64,000 bases of DNA from Acidobacteriota bacterium (lineage in GTDB: Bacteria > Acidobacteriota > Vicinamibacteria > Vicinamibacterales > CAVVIG01): the NCBI GenBank assembly GCA_003222395.1, contig QHWB01000033.1:124001-188000 (forward strand). Reading direction: 5' to 3'. The notes beneath the pieces are model-generated. The model saw nothing but the letters and a program-made list of their open reading frames with translations. It was not told where the DNA came from and did not search any database. A program made the translations under genes and the position numbers. Below, piece by piece: positions 36,457 to 45,160 of the stretch (position 1 is its first letter; every line of letters begins with the position of its first letter).

Positions 36457-37220
36457 AACCGCCACCGGCGTCAACTTCACGCCTTTCGTCTCCGGCAGCG
36501 CCCACACGCTCGCGCCCGCGAGCAGCGCGAACGGCGCGGCGAGCGCGATGCCGGCGCCGAAGCTCGATCGCGCCGCGACGAACGTGATGGCGACCGGCGC
36601 GAGAAACTGCACGCCGCGCGAGACGTTGTAGATGATTCCGAGCGCCGCGGCGCGCACCGGAGTCGGAAACACTTCGTTCAGCAGCGGACCGATGCAGCCC
36701 CAGTTCCCTTCGCCGACGCCGACGAGAAACATGAAGGCGAAGAGCGTCGGCGAATAGCCGCTCGTGAGGCCCCAGCCCAGCGTCACCATGATCAGGCCGA
36801 CCGCCTTGACGATCGAAAACGCGGTGAAGCTCGGACGGCGGCCGAAGAAATCGCTGGCGTAGCCGAAACCGACGTATCCGACGACCGACCCGAGTTGATC
36901 CACGAACAGCAGCAATGCGGACTGATCGAGCGAGAGTCCGCGGAGATCATCAGCAGCGGCTTGCGCCCGAACCGATCCGCCAGCGCGCCGCCGGCAAGGC
37001 CGCCGACAGCGGTGAACGCGAGCGCGGTACCGAGCAGCACCGAGACGTCGTAGGCCGACAGCGCGAGATCCTTCGTCAGCGACGTCGACGCGACGACAAA
37101 GCTCAGAAGGAGGAGATCGTAGAAATCGAAAATCCACCCGATGAACGAGAACGCGAGAATCCTGCGATGGATCGGCTGAACGTCCTCGTACTCGCTCAGC
37201 AGGTGCGGGGGCGCGCTCAT
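36424..37220 (-). pseudogene. MFS transporter remnant with internal deletion
   Basis: The 5' part (start ATG 37220) encodes MSAPPHLLSEYEDVQP, helix 1 and helix 2 and the classic loop ADRFGRKPLLM, then leaves frame near 36940. A different frame continues with a second-half MFS sequence (SALLLFVDQLGSVVGYVGF, FFGRRPS, VGVGEGNWGCIGPL, ALPETKG) to 36424. The two parts add up to about 265 residues against about 430 in an intact transporter, so roughly 160 residues (helices 3-6) are missing together with a frame change. The last codons are supplied by the palindromic repeat (RSAESLALHR). It overlaps the DUF6351 fragment by ATGA. Confidence 0.85.
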
Positions 37221-37921
37221 GATTTATTCGACGATCCGATCGCCGCCCACGGCACCACGGGTCGCTGGCTGACGCCCGGTTTCGGGAAGTCGCAGACGCC
37301 GGCGGCGAAGATCGTCTTCAGCCGCGCCACTTCGTCAGCCGTGAACGTCAACGCGTAGTCGTGCGCATCGATTGGCTTCAGCTGACACTTCAGCACGTTC
37401 GCCGCCAGCGGTCCCCCCGCCTCCTTCCGCGGGTTCGAGTACACGGGATACAGCTCGCTGCACTTCGATACCGGTCGGCTGGTGAACACGAGCTCTTCGG
37501 CGATGAACGACGGCGCCGCCGACTTGTCGAAGCAGCCATCGACGAAGGCTCTCGGCCTGGCGCGCAGCACCTTCACGCGCTGCGGATCGGCCGACGCGTC
37601 CGATTTGTACGCCGCCATCCATCGGTCGAACTGCTCCTGCGCCGCACCGGCGTTCCCGGCGCGCCACATCACGAAGTTGTCCGGCGCGCCGCCGGCTCCC
37701 TGACGGATACGTTCACGCACGGCGAAATGGAACCACGCGTAGTGGTAGCCGCCGGTCTCGTTCGACATCGCGTTGTCGAAGATCGGAATCGACGTCAGGC
37801 CGCCGTTGCCGCCGAGCGTCAGCCCATGCTGATACGCACGCGCGATCGCGCCGGCGTCGCCAACGGTCCGCGACGCGACGTAGTTCGAGTCGCGATCGAT
37901 GCCGCCGATCCGATTCGTCAT
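37217..37921 (-). pseudogene. DUF6351 C-terminal fragment
   Basis: An open frame of 234 residues starting MTNRIGGIDRDSNYVASRT matches the C-terminal third of DUF6351-type exported proteins (about 700 residues when complete), with YHYAWFHFAVRERIRQG, DNFVMWRAGNAG and AARPRAFVDGC-type blocks and a cysteine-rich tail. No signal peptide or N-terminal domain is present; the frame upstream is only the antisense shadow of the AtoE-type gene. Just upstream is a short repetitive GA/TC-rich stretch, perhaps the deletion end point. It overlaps the MFS remnant, so the two once formed an operon. It might still be expressed but cannot be exported. Confidence 0.75.
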
Positions 37922-37924
37922 CTC

Positions 37925-37985
37925 GTGGACTCCGTGTCTGTTTTCTCGTTGCTTCGCGTCCTTCGTGTTTTCGCGGTTTGAAACA
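37925..37985. repeat. Low-complexity TTCG-rich stretch at gene break
   Basis: A stretch built of short TTCGTG/TTCGCG-like words (for example TTCGCGTCCTTCGTGTTTTC), placed where the DUF6351 fragment loses its 5' part. Similar word-repeat stretches occur at 47225-47294 and 57718-57750. They look like spacer sequence of a shared type. Confidence 0.5.
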
Positions 37986-38059
37986 GCGGTCAATCCGACT
38001 GCGCTCTCATCCGACCGCGAAGGTCTGTCGACGAGTGTGCGTATGTTAACGTAGCCGCC

Positions 38060-39481
38060 GTGCTCGCCCGCCTCGCTCTTGCGCTCACGGACTGGACCGA
38101 GCGCTGGGTGCCCGACGCCTTCATCTTCGCGCTGATCGCCACGTTTCTGGTCGTCGCCGGCGCGCTCGCCGCCACTTCGTCTTCGCTGCCGCAGATCGTC
38201 GACGCGTGGGGCCGCGGCTTCTGGGAGCTCATTCCGTTCACGCTTCAAATGGCGCTCATCATCATCACCGGCCACGTGCTCGCCACTTCCGCGCCGATGC
38301 AGCGCGTGATTCGCGCTGCCGCCTCGTGGCCGCGGACGCCGAAGTCGGCCGTCGCGCTGGTTACCGTCTTCGCGCTCGTCAGCTCGTGGTTCAACTGGGG
38401 CTTCAGTCTCATTTTCAGCGCCGTGCTCGCGCGGGAGATCGCGCGGCGTGTGGAAGGCGTGGACTATCGCGCGCTGGCGGCGGCGAGCTTCCTCGGGATC
38501 GGCAGCATCTGGGCGCAGGGACTCAGCGGATCCGCCGCGCTGCAGATGGCGACGCCGGGCGCGCTGCAGCCGCAGATCCGCGACATCGTGTCGCACGGCG
38601 GGCTCGTGGCTGGCGGTCTCATTCCGTTCCGCCACACGATCTTTCTCTGGCAGAGCCTGCTGTCGGTGCCAATCGAGATCGTCGTCGTCACCGCCGTGAT
38701 GTGGCTCGCGACGCCGCCGGCCGGCGCCGGCAAGACCGCCCGCGACCTCGGAATCAGCCTTGATGACGGTCCGACTCCGACGTCGACTCTTACCTCGACT
38801 CTGACACCGACTCCGACCGCGACTCCGACCCCCGGCCAATATCTCGAACACTCTCCGCTGCTGACGTGGCTCGTCGTCGGCCTCGGCGTCTGGTACCTGA
38901 CGCGCTATTTCATGCAGGCAGGTGAGCCGCTCAACGCGATCAACCTGAACATCCTCAACCTCGCGTTCCTGCTCCTGGGATTTCTGCTGCATCGCACGCC
39001 GGCCGGTCTCATGCGGGCGGTGCAGAACGCGACGCCGGCCGTGTGGGGCGTCATCCTGCAGTTTCCGTTCTACGCGGGGATTGCCGGCATCATCACGGCG
39101 ACGCACCTGAGCGACGCGCTCGCCGGCGCCTTCGTCCGTTTCTCGACGCAGACGACGTTCCCGCCGATCGTCGCGATCTATTCCGCGGTGCTCGGGGTGT
39201 TCGTGCCGTCGGGCGGATCGAAGTGGGTGATCATCGCGCCCTACGTGATGCAGGCGGCGCACACGCTCCACGTCCACCTCGGGTGGTGCGTGTCGGCCTA
39301 CGATCTCGGCGAGGCGCTGGCGAATCTGGTGCAGCCGTTCTGGATGCTGCCGATTCTCGGCCTCTTCCACCTCGGCGCGCGCGACGTCATGGGCTACACG
39401 ATCGTCGTCTTTTTTGCGCTGACGCCGGTCGTCATCGTCCTCGTCACGCTGCTCGGCATGACGCTGCCGTATCCGCTCTGA
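38060..39481 (+). CDS. Short-chain fatty acid transporter, AtoE-type
   Basis: A 473-residue membrane protein with about 12 hydrophobic segments, in the short-chain fatty acid (AtoE) permease family. Recognisable blocks are ALTDWTERWVPDAFIFALIA, SSWFNWGFSLIFSAVLAREIARR, GIGSIWAQGLSGSAALQMA, and the C-terminal PSGGSKWVIIAPYVMQA. It likely imports acetate- to butyrate-like acids. GTG 38060 is the start. A cytoplasmic linker (about residues 235-258) is a Pro-Thr/Ser-Thr run encoded by a short tandem repeat. The gene stops exactly one base before the convergent TPR gene. Confidence 0.92.
   Translation: MLARLALALTDWTERWVPDAFIFALIATFLVVAGALAATSSSLPQIVDAWGRGFWELIPFTLQMALIIITGHVLATSAPMQRVIRAAASWPRTPKSAVALVTVFALVSSWFNWGFSLIFSAVLAREIARRVEGVDYRALAAASFLGIGSIWAQGLSGSAALQMATPGALQPQIRDIVSHGGLVAGGLIPFRHTIFLWQSLLSVPIEIVVVTAVMWLATPPAGAGKTARDLGISLDDGPTPTSTLTSTLTPTPTATPTPGQYLEHSPLLTWLVVGLGVWYLTRYFMQAGEPLNAINLNILNLAFLLLGFLLHRTPAGLMRAVQNATPAVWGVILQFPFYAGIAGIITATHLSDALAGAFVRFSTQTTFPPIVAIYSAVLGVFVPSGGSKWVIIAPYVMQAAHTLHVHLGWCVSAYDLGEALANLVQPFWMLPILGLFHLGARDVMGYTIVVFFALTPVVIVLVTLLGMTLPYPL
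38766..38830. repeat. Hexameric microsatellite in coding sequence
   Basis: A GACTCC/GACNTC-type repeat inside the AtoE-type gene encodes a PT/ST dipeptide run. The 6-base period keeps the reading frame whatever the copy number, so changes alter only linker length. It sits in a loop between membrane helices. Confidence 0.85.
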
Positions 39482-41362
39482 CTAGCGCTCGCGCCTGCGG
39501 TACCGTTCGGCTCGAGCACGCAGATCGGATGCGAGCGGCTCGGGCGGCGAGAGCCGCAGCGCGGCGTCGACGGTTTCTGCCGCGCGATCGAAGGCGCCGG
39601 CGGCGGCGTATGCGCCTGCCAGGTTTGCGAGCGCGCCGGCCGACTTCGGATCGAGCCCGACGACTGCCGTGAACTCCTGGATGGCCGGCTCGAACTTCCC
39701 CTGCGCGAGCCACACGTTGCCCAGGTTGTTGTGCGCTTTCGCGTACGACGGATCCGCCTTGATCGCCTGCTGATACTCGTACGCCGCTTCGTCGAAACGG
39801 CGCGCGATCGTCAGGGCCGTGCCGAGGTTGTAGAACGCGGGCGCCGACGGACCTTTCAGCGCCAGCGAACGTGTGAAGTGCGCGACGGCGCGATCCGGCT
39901 GCCCCACTTCGAGGTACAACAGCGCCGCATCGTCGTGCAGCCCGGCTTCGTCGGGATGCCGTTCGAGCTCGGTCTCGTACCCGATCACGTCCTCGGCGGC
40001 GACTTTTGCGCGAAAGGCATGCGTGAGCGTGACGAGGTCCGGCTCGTTCTTCGTCAGCACCTGAATCCACAGGTCGCCCATCTCGTCCGACGAGCGCTGT
40101 CCCCATCGCGCGCGCTTCGGCGGATGCTCGGGGTTGCGGACGTTCGCGGCCGAGTTGTCGTACACCCATCGCATGGAGAGCGTCGTGCCTTTCGGCAGCG
40201 TGAACGGCTTCGCGAATCGATAGACGTGCTGCCAGCGGAAGTCCCAGTCGCCGACGTGAATCAGCTCTTCGACCGTCCCGTCCGGCAGACGCGCCTCGCC
40301 GCGGACGTCGCGCGCGCGGTAGTGCGCGTGCGGCTGCACCGCCTGCACCTCGACGTCGACCGGCAGCACATACGAATCGGTCACGACATAGTTGCTCTCG
40401 CCGGCCGGAATGTCGATGTTCTGATGGCCGAGGCGCAGCATCGCCGGAATCCTCGTGGGCGGCTGGTCGCTGAAGTACAGGCCGACCGACGGCTGCACCG
40501 CCTCGGCCTTCCCGCTCGGCTGCATGTGGATCTCGACAACGAGATCGGTGCGGGGATCGAGGCGCCACGAGTAATCGTTCGGCAGCAGCGGCGCGACCTG
40601 GCCCGGCGTCCAGGCGAGGAAGTGTCCTTCGGGGTAATCGGCGGAACGAAGAATCAAGCCGCTGTACCCAGGGGCCGGATCGGCGTCGTCCATCTGTCGC
40701 GACGCGGCCGTCCGATCGACGCGGATGTTCGCGTGGTGCACGACTTTCGGATTGCCGGGACGAAATTCGAGTCCGCGCACGAATCGAGTTGCGTTCACCG
40801 GCAGCGGGATCACGAAGATGCGGAACACGTCGGCGCCGCCGGCCGGCAGCATGTACGGTTCCGGCAGCGAGACGACGAGATCGGGTGTGCCGAGCTGCCA
40901 GCCTGCGCTCCACCGCTGCCGGCCCGGAAGCGGCGGCAAATCGCGTGCGTCCCCTTCCGGCGCGCCGTCGCCGGCCCACTGCTGAAAGAGCGCGATCTCG
41001 GCGTCGGTCAACGGATGCTGACCGACGAACGGCCCATCGGCTGGATCAGCCTTCCACGGCGGCATGTAACGCCGGCTCGTGACGAGCGCGATCTGCGTCG
41101 CGCGGCGCTTGACGTCGGAGTATGTGAGAAGGCTGAACGGCGCGGCGCCGTTCTCGTGGTGGCACATCGCGCAGCGATCGGCGATGAGCGGCGCGATGTC
41201 TTTCGAATAGGTGACGGTCGTGAACGCCGGCGCGATGTCTTTCAGTTGCGTGGTTGGTAGCGCGAGGCTTTCAGCCGAGCGAGCGGGATCGGCGGATCGG
41301 CCCGCCTGGACGGCTCGCCCTACAACGAGCGTCGAGATCAGCGCGAACGCTGCAGCTTTCAT
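39482..41362 (-). CDS. Cytochrome c / PHM-like copper domain / TPR fusion
   Basis: A 626-residue exported protein. It has a signal region, a heme motif CAMCH (64-68), a PHM-like copper monooxygenase double domain and a C-terminal TPR array (about 455-625, e.g. AFYNLGTALTIARRFDEAA). Copper ligands are complete: H209-H210 (KVVHHAN), H279 (EIHMQP), H345/H347 (QPHAHY) and M428 (SSDEMGDLW). Residues 28-35 (RSAESLAL) are encoded by a copy of the dispersed palindrome. The start overlaps the redoxin gene stop (ATGA). It may hydroxylate a substrate in the periplasm with the TPR part holding a partner. Function inferred. Confidence 0.88.
   Translation of the reverse strand: MKAAAFALISTLVVGRAVQAGRSADPARSAESLALPTTQLKDIAPAFTTVTYSKDIAPLIADRCAMCHHENGAAPFSLLTYSDVKRRATQIALVTSRRYMPPWKADPADGPFVGQHPLTDAEIALFQQWAGDGAPEGDARDLPPLPGRQRWSAGWQLGTPDLVVSLPEPYMLPAGGADVFRIFVIPLPVNATRFVRGLEFRPGNPKVVHHANIRVDRTAASRQMDDADPAPGYSGLILRSADYPEGHFLAWTPGQVAPLLPNDYSWRLDPRTDLVVEIHMQPSGKAEAVQPSVGLYFSDQPPTRIPAMLRLGHQNIDIPAGESNYVVTDSYVLPVDVEVQAVQPHAHYRARDVRGEARLPDGTVEELIHVGDWDFRWQHVYRFAKPFTLPKGTTLSMRWVYDNSAANVRNPEHPPKRARWGQRSSDEMGDLWIQVLTKNEPDLVTLTHAFRAKVAAEDVIGYETELERHPDEAGLHDDAALLYLEVGQPDRAVAHFTRSLALKGPSAPAFYNLGTALTIARRFDEAAYEYQQAIKADPSYAKAHNNLGNVWLAQGKFEPAIQEFTAVVGLDPKSAGALANLAGAYAAAGAFDRAAETVDAALRLSPPEPLASDLRARAERYRRRER
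41257..41281. repeat. Dispersed palindrome inside coding sequence
   Basis: A perfect copy of GTAGCGCGAGGCTTTCAGCC then GAGCG lies within the reading frame of the cytochrome/PHM/TPR gene. It encodes the residues RSAESLAL just after the signal peptide. The identical octapeptide ends the MFS remnant at 36424, because both are translated from the same repeat in the same frame. Confidence 0.92.
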
Positions 41363-41892
41363 CGCGCGAAGTCGGCGATGAAGCAGCCGACTGCCTGCGT
41401 GGCGGGATGCGCGATGGGAACGCCCGCGACGACGGCCGTCAGCGCGTCGGCGAGATCGTGCACGGTCGGCGCCGGCCGCTCGAGCCCGAGATCGACGAAG
41501 CGATCGTCGATCCGGCCATGGTAGACGAGGCGCTGCCCGGTGAAGATCGCGGCTTCAGGCGTGACCGTGGCGCTGGCCAGCTTTGCGAGCTCCTGCTTCG
41601 GATCGCGCAGCGCGTCGGCCGCGTAGCCGAACGACTTCGCGTGGACGCGAATCGCGTCCGGGGTGTCAGCGGGATTTGGATACACGAGGAAGAATCGGAC
41701 GCCCTTCGGCGCGAACGCGCGATACACGCGCTGCACTTCGGGCGCGTAGCGATTGGAGATCGGACAGTCGGTGGCGGTGAAGAGAAAGACCGTCGCCCTG
41801 GCGCCGGCTGCCGCTTTGAACGGGTCAATCGCGCGGTTGTCGAGGTCGAAGACCGTCAGCGACGAGAAGGCGAGGACAGTGAACCAGTGCAT
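41359..41892 (-). CDS. Exported redoxin-fold protein
   Basis: A 177-residue thioredoxin-like protein. From the ATG at 41892 an N-terminal hydrophobic region (MHWFTVLAFSSLTVFD) leads into the redoxin fold, with the active site TDCPISNRYAPEVQRVY (single cysteine C43, serine in place of the second CxxC cysteine), cis-proline region VTPEAAIF and a YHGRIDDRF strand. Such CPxS proteins commonly accompany cytochrome/PHM fusions. It overlaps the next gene by ATGA, so the two are coupled; it may deliver or repair thiols or metal on its partner. Further upstream frame has no good start. Confidence 0.85.
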   Translation of the reverse strand: MHWFTVLAFSSLTVFDLDNRAIDPFKAAAGARATVFLFTATDCPISNRYAPEVQRVYRAFAPKGVRFFLVYPNPADTPDAIRVHAKSFGYAADALRDPKQELAKLASATVTPEAAIFTGQRLVYHGRIDDRFVDLGLERPAPTVHDLADALTAVVAGVPIAHPATQAVGCFIADFAR

Positions 41893-41964
41893 CCAGAAAA
41901 CGATAACACGAAGAAAAAAGAGCGGGCCCCCATGGACCCGCCCCAGCAACCAGCGACCAGCTGC

Positions 41965-44900
41965 TTACCAGTTGATCACAGCCGCAACCCGCAGCAGCCG
42001 TCCCTGGAGGATGCTGCCGGGGAACATGTAAGTACCGGCCGACGTCCCCGCCGTGGCGGTCGGCGTGAACGACGTCGTCCGCACCGAGAAATAGTCGCTC
42101 GAGTTGAACGCGTTGAACAGATCGACCTTCGGATCGAACCGGATGCCGCGAAACGTGATCCGCTTCGCAAGTGAGAAATCGACCTGATTCAGCCGCGGCG
42201 TCAGCTCGACACCAGGCGGCGCCAACGGAACGAGCAGCGACGAGCTGACGAGCCCCGGCGCCATCAGCGCGCCGACCACGCATCCTTGCGAAGCCGAGTT
42301 GCCCGGACACACGGTGTAGCGCGTCGTCGCCGTGACCGTCATGTTCGTACCGCGGCCGCTCACGATATCGAAGTCCGGCGTTCCGGAACCGCCAGAGGCG
42401 AGGCCGTTGAGAGACTGCGTACCGAGCTGATAGCCGGGAAGCCCCTGGTACGATCCGCTCACGATGAGCCCGTACCACGGCAGCGGCACGGTGCCGGCCA
42501 ACTTGAACTGCGTGCGCCACGGAATGCCGCTGTTGGCCTGATCGCAGTAGTTCACGCCGCCAATCGTGACGAGGAAGTTCGGGTTCGTCGTCGCCGCCGT
42601 GCACGAGTACGCGATCGCCCGATCCGTTGCGCTTCCGCCGAAGATCCGCGCGCCGTGTGGCAGCCGCGCGTTGAAGTTGAATTCGAACGCGTTGTAGCTC
42701 TGCGACAGATCGGTGTCGTTCGAGTCGATCTGGACGACGGCGCGATTCACCGTGGCGTTGATCGGGTCGTACATCGTGATCGGCGTTCCGTCGATCGGGC
42801 TGAAGATCGTCACCGCGCGATAGCTCGGGTTGTTCACGGCGCCGTTGGCAAATGTGCCCGGCCGGGCAACGTTGTTCCGCTCCCAGATGTTCTTGGCTTG
42901 ATTGTGGAACCACTCGAACGAGAGCGACACGCCGCGGACCACTTCGTGAGTGCCACCGACGTTGAACTGGTCGACGTACGGGCGTTTGAGGTTCGGATCA
43001 GGATTCGCCAGCGAGACCACGCCGAAGCTGGTCGGCACCTGCGTGAAATTGATTTCGCATCCCGCCGTCAGGTAGACGCATCCAGGTGTTCCCTGTGCGA
43101 TGTCGTCCCTGTTGAGATCCGTCCACGCTGCCGACGCCGTGGTGACCGCCGACGGGTTGTAGAGCGAAGCCAGCGTCGTGGTGGCGGCCTGCTCGAACCG
43201 GTTGAAGCCGACGCGCAGCGCCGTCCTGCCGTTGCCGAACACGTCCAACACGGCAGCCGTTCGCGGTGAGAACGCTTTCCATGTCGGCATGTCGACGTCG
43301 CCGAACGCCTTCACGTCGCCGAAGCGGCCGATTTGCTCCGGCTGTCCAACGATCGACTCCTTCACGTATTCCCATCGGCCGCCGATCGTGACCGTCACGC
43401 GCTTTGCGGTCCAGACGTCCTGGCCGTAGAGGCCAAGGTTGGCGTTGAGCCGCTCGGCCGACCAGATTGGCGTGTTGTAGAGCGTCACCGTCGCCGGCGC
43501 GACATTGACGTAGTTCTGATAGAGGTCGGCGTTCGCACGATACGTGTGGTTGAAGACGCCCCACGAATCCTGGAATCCGAACTTGATGCTGTGCGTCCCC
43601 GTGATGTACGACGCGGATCCCTGCGCGTTGTACCGATCCGGATACTGACCCGTTTCGCGGTCGGACGTGACCCAGCGGCGGCCGAACGTGCTGTCGTAGT
43701 GCCGCGCGGTCGCAAGCCATTCGGCCGATCCGTACGGCTTCTCCACGCCTTCGGCATAGAGATTGTTGTACCGCTCGATGTTGGTCGAGTAGCCGCCTTC
43801 GACGAGCATCTTGTTGCTGACCGCCGATGTCCATTTCACGGTCGCCGTTGTGTAGTTCGGCGAGTTCCACCGGACCGAGGACGTCGCCTGATCGTCGCCA
43901 GGCGACATCGCGGCGCCGCGTACTTTGTGGATCCGATCCATGTAGGCGGACAGCTTGTTGCGCGGGCTGACCTGCCACGTGAGGCGCGCGAGCGCGCTGT
44001 ACTGGTGCTGCGCGTCGACGCCCTGCGAACACGTTCCGGGATTGTTGTAGCAGCGGAGCGCGCCGGCCGACGTGCCGTCGGAGTTGATCGTGCTCGCGAT
44101 CGGTTTGTTCACCGTGAACAGACGGCCCGAGCCGAAGAACCACAGCTTGTCTTTTTGAATCGGTCCGCCCTGCGTGACGTCGGTGTCGCTGTATGCGCCG
44201 ATTTGGTCCAGCGACGTGACGCCGTGCGAGTACAGGAAATCGTTGCCGTTGCTCGCCTGCAGGCTCTTCGTCTCGTAGCCTTCGAACAGCGATCCGCTGA
44301 AGCGGTTGCCGCCCTCTTTCGGAATGAGATTGATCTTGACGCCGCCGGTCGGCGAATCGACGTTGCCGCCGCCGGTCTGGTACACCATTTCCTGGTTCGC
44401 GCCTTCGTTCAGGTAGCTCTGAATTGCGCCGTCGCCCTGCAGCCCGTTGACGATCATGCCGTCGATGAGCACCGAGGTCTGCGCCGCGCCGAGACCGTGA
44501 ACGGTGAAGTAAGTCTGCTGCATCGCCTGCGATCCGCCGACGTCGGGCGCCGTCAGCGTGACACCGACGACGAGCTGTCCGACCGACTGGATGGTGTGCG
44601 CCGAAGGCACGGCGTCGAGCACGTCGCGCGAGAGCACCTGCGCCTTCGCGTTGCTCTGCACGTCGACGATCGGCGATTCGCCGGCAACCGTCACCGTTTC
44701 CTCCACCGCGCCCACCTTGAGGTCCGCGTTGATCGTCGCGGTGAAATTCGACTGCAGCTCGACCGCCTCTTTCTTCACGGTCGCGAACCCGGGTAGCGAA
44801 AACGTCAACGTATAAGTGCCTGGCCGCAGGTTCTCAATCCGATATGCGCCGTTGGCGTCGGTCGTCACCGAGCGCACCTGCTCGATGAGCGCGGGGCTGG

Positions 44901-45045
44901 CGGCTTCCACCGTGACACCCGGCAGCACCGCGCCGGTCGCATCCTTCACGACGCCGGCAAACGCGCTCTGGGCGCGCGCGATGCTCGGTAACAGGAGCAC
45001 CGCCGCCACTACGAGCGCCGAACTCAAGATCCGGCTTTTTGTCAT
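41965..45045 (-). CDS. Oar-like TonB-dependent outer-membrane receptor
   Basis: A 1026-residue receptor with signal peptide (to about 26, ARAQ), CarboxypepD_reg-like domain (AGVVKDATGAVLPGVTVEA), plug with NAKAQVLSRDVLDAVPSAHT, and a barrel ending in tryptophan (AAVINW). Start ATG 45045 has GAGGAGGG at 45052-45059. Its sequence is closely related to the receptor at 49545-52550 through the N-terminal domain and plug, suggesting a duplication. A possible promoter on this strand is TTGACT with TAGCCT 17 bases away in the upstream gap (45060-45160). Ligand unknown. Confidence 0.93.
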   Translation of the reverse strand: MTKSRILSSALVVAAVLLLPSIARAQSAFAGVVKDATGAVLPGVTVEAASPALIEQVRSVTTDANGAYRIENLRPGTYTLTFSLPGFATVKKEAVELQSNFTATINADLKVGAVEETVTVAGESPIVDVQSNAKAQVLSRDVLDAVPSAHTIQSVGQLVVGVTLTAPDVGGSQAMQQTYFTVHGLGAAQTSVLIDGMIVNGLQGDGAIQSYLNEGANQEMVYQTGGGNVDSPTGGVKINLIPKEGGNRFSGSLFEGYETKSLQASNGNDFLYSHGVTSLDQIGAYSDTDVTQGGPIQKDKLWFFGSGRLFTVNKPIASTINSDGTSAGALRCYNNPGTCSQGVDAQHQYSALARLTWQVSPRNKLSAYMDRIHKVRGAAMSPGDDQATSSVRWNSPNYTTATVKWTSAVSNKMLVEGGYSTNIERYNNLYAEGVEKPYGSAEWLATARHYDSTFGRRWVTSDRETGQYPDRYNAQGSASYITGTHSIKFGFQDSWGVFNHTYRANADLYQNYVNVAPATVTLYNTPIWSAERLNANLGLYGQDVWTAKRVTVTIGGRWEYVKESIVGQPEQIGRFGDVKAFGDVDMPTWKAFSPRTAAVLDVFGNGRTALRVGFNRFEQAATTTLASLYNPSAVTTASAAWTDLNRDDIAQGTPGCVYLTAGCEINFTQVPTSFGVVSLANPDPNLKRPYVDQFNVGGTHEVVRGVSLSFEWFHNQAKNIWERNNVARPGTFANGAVNNPSYRAVTIFSPIDGTPITMYDPINATVNRAVVQIDSNDTDLSQSYNAFEFNFNARLPHGARIFGGSATDRAIAYSCTAATTNPNFLVTIGGVNYCDQANSGIPWRTQFKLAGTVPLPWYGLIVSGSYQGLPGYQLGTQSLNGLASGGSGTPDFDIVSGRGTNMTVTATTRYTVCPGNSASQGCVVGALMAPGLVSSSLLVPLAPPGVELTPRLNQVDFSLAKRITFRGIRFDPKVDLFNAFNSSDYFSVRTTSFTPTATAGTSAGTYMFPGSILQGRLLRVAAVINW

Positions 45046-45160
45046 GCCCGTCCCTCCTCGAACGTTGAAGAGCCTCTCCGTCCCAATCGCCGCAGGCTAA
45101 GCCGTGCGCAATGTCGAGTCAATTACGAATTATGGCAATCGAACCAAATCCGTTCTGATA

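Noticed and set aside
37922-39370. N-terminal extension of the DUF6351 frame
   Set aside because: It lies entirely antisense to the AtoE-type gene, is Arg/Glu/His-rich and has no DUF6351 similarity, so the open frame is accidental.
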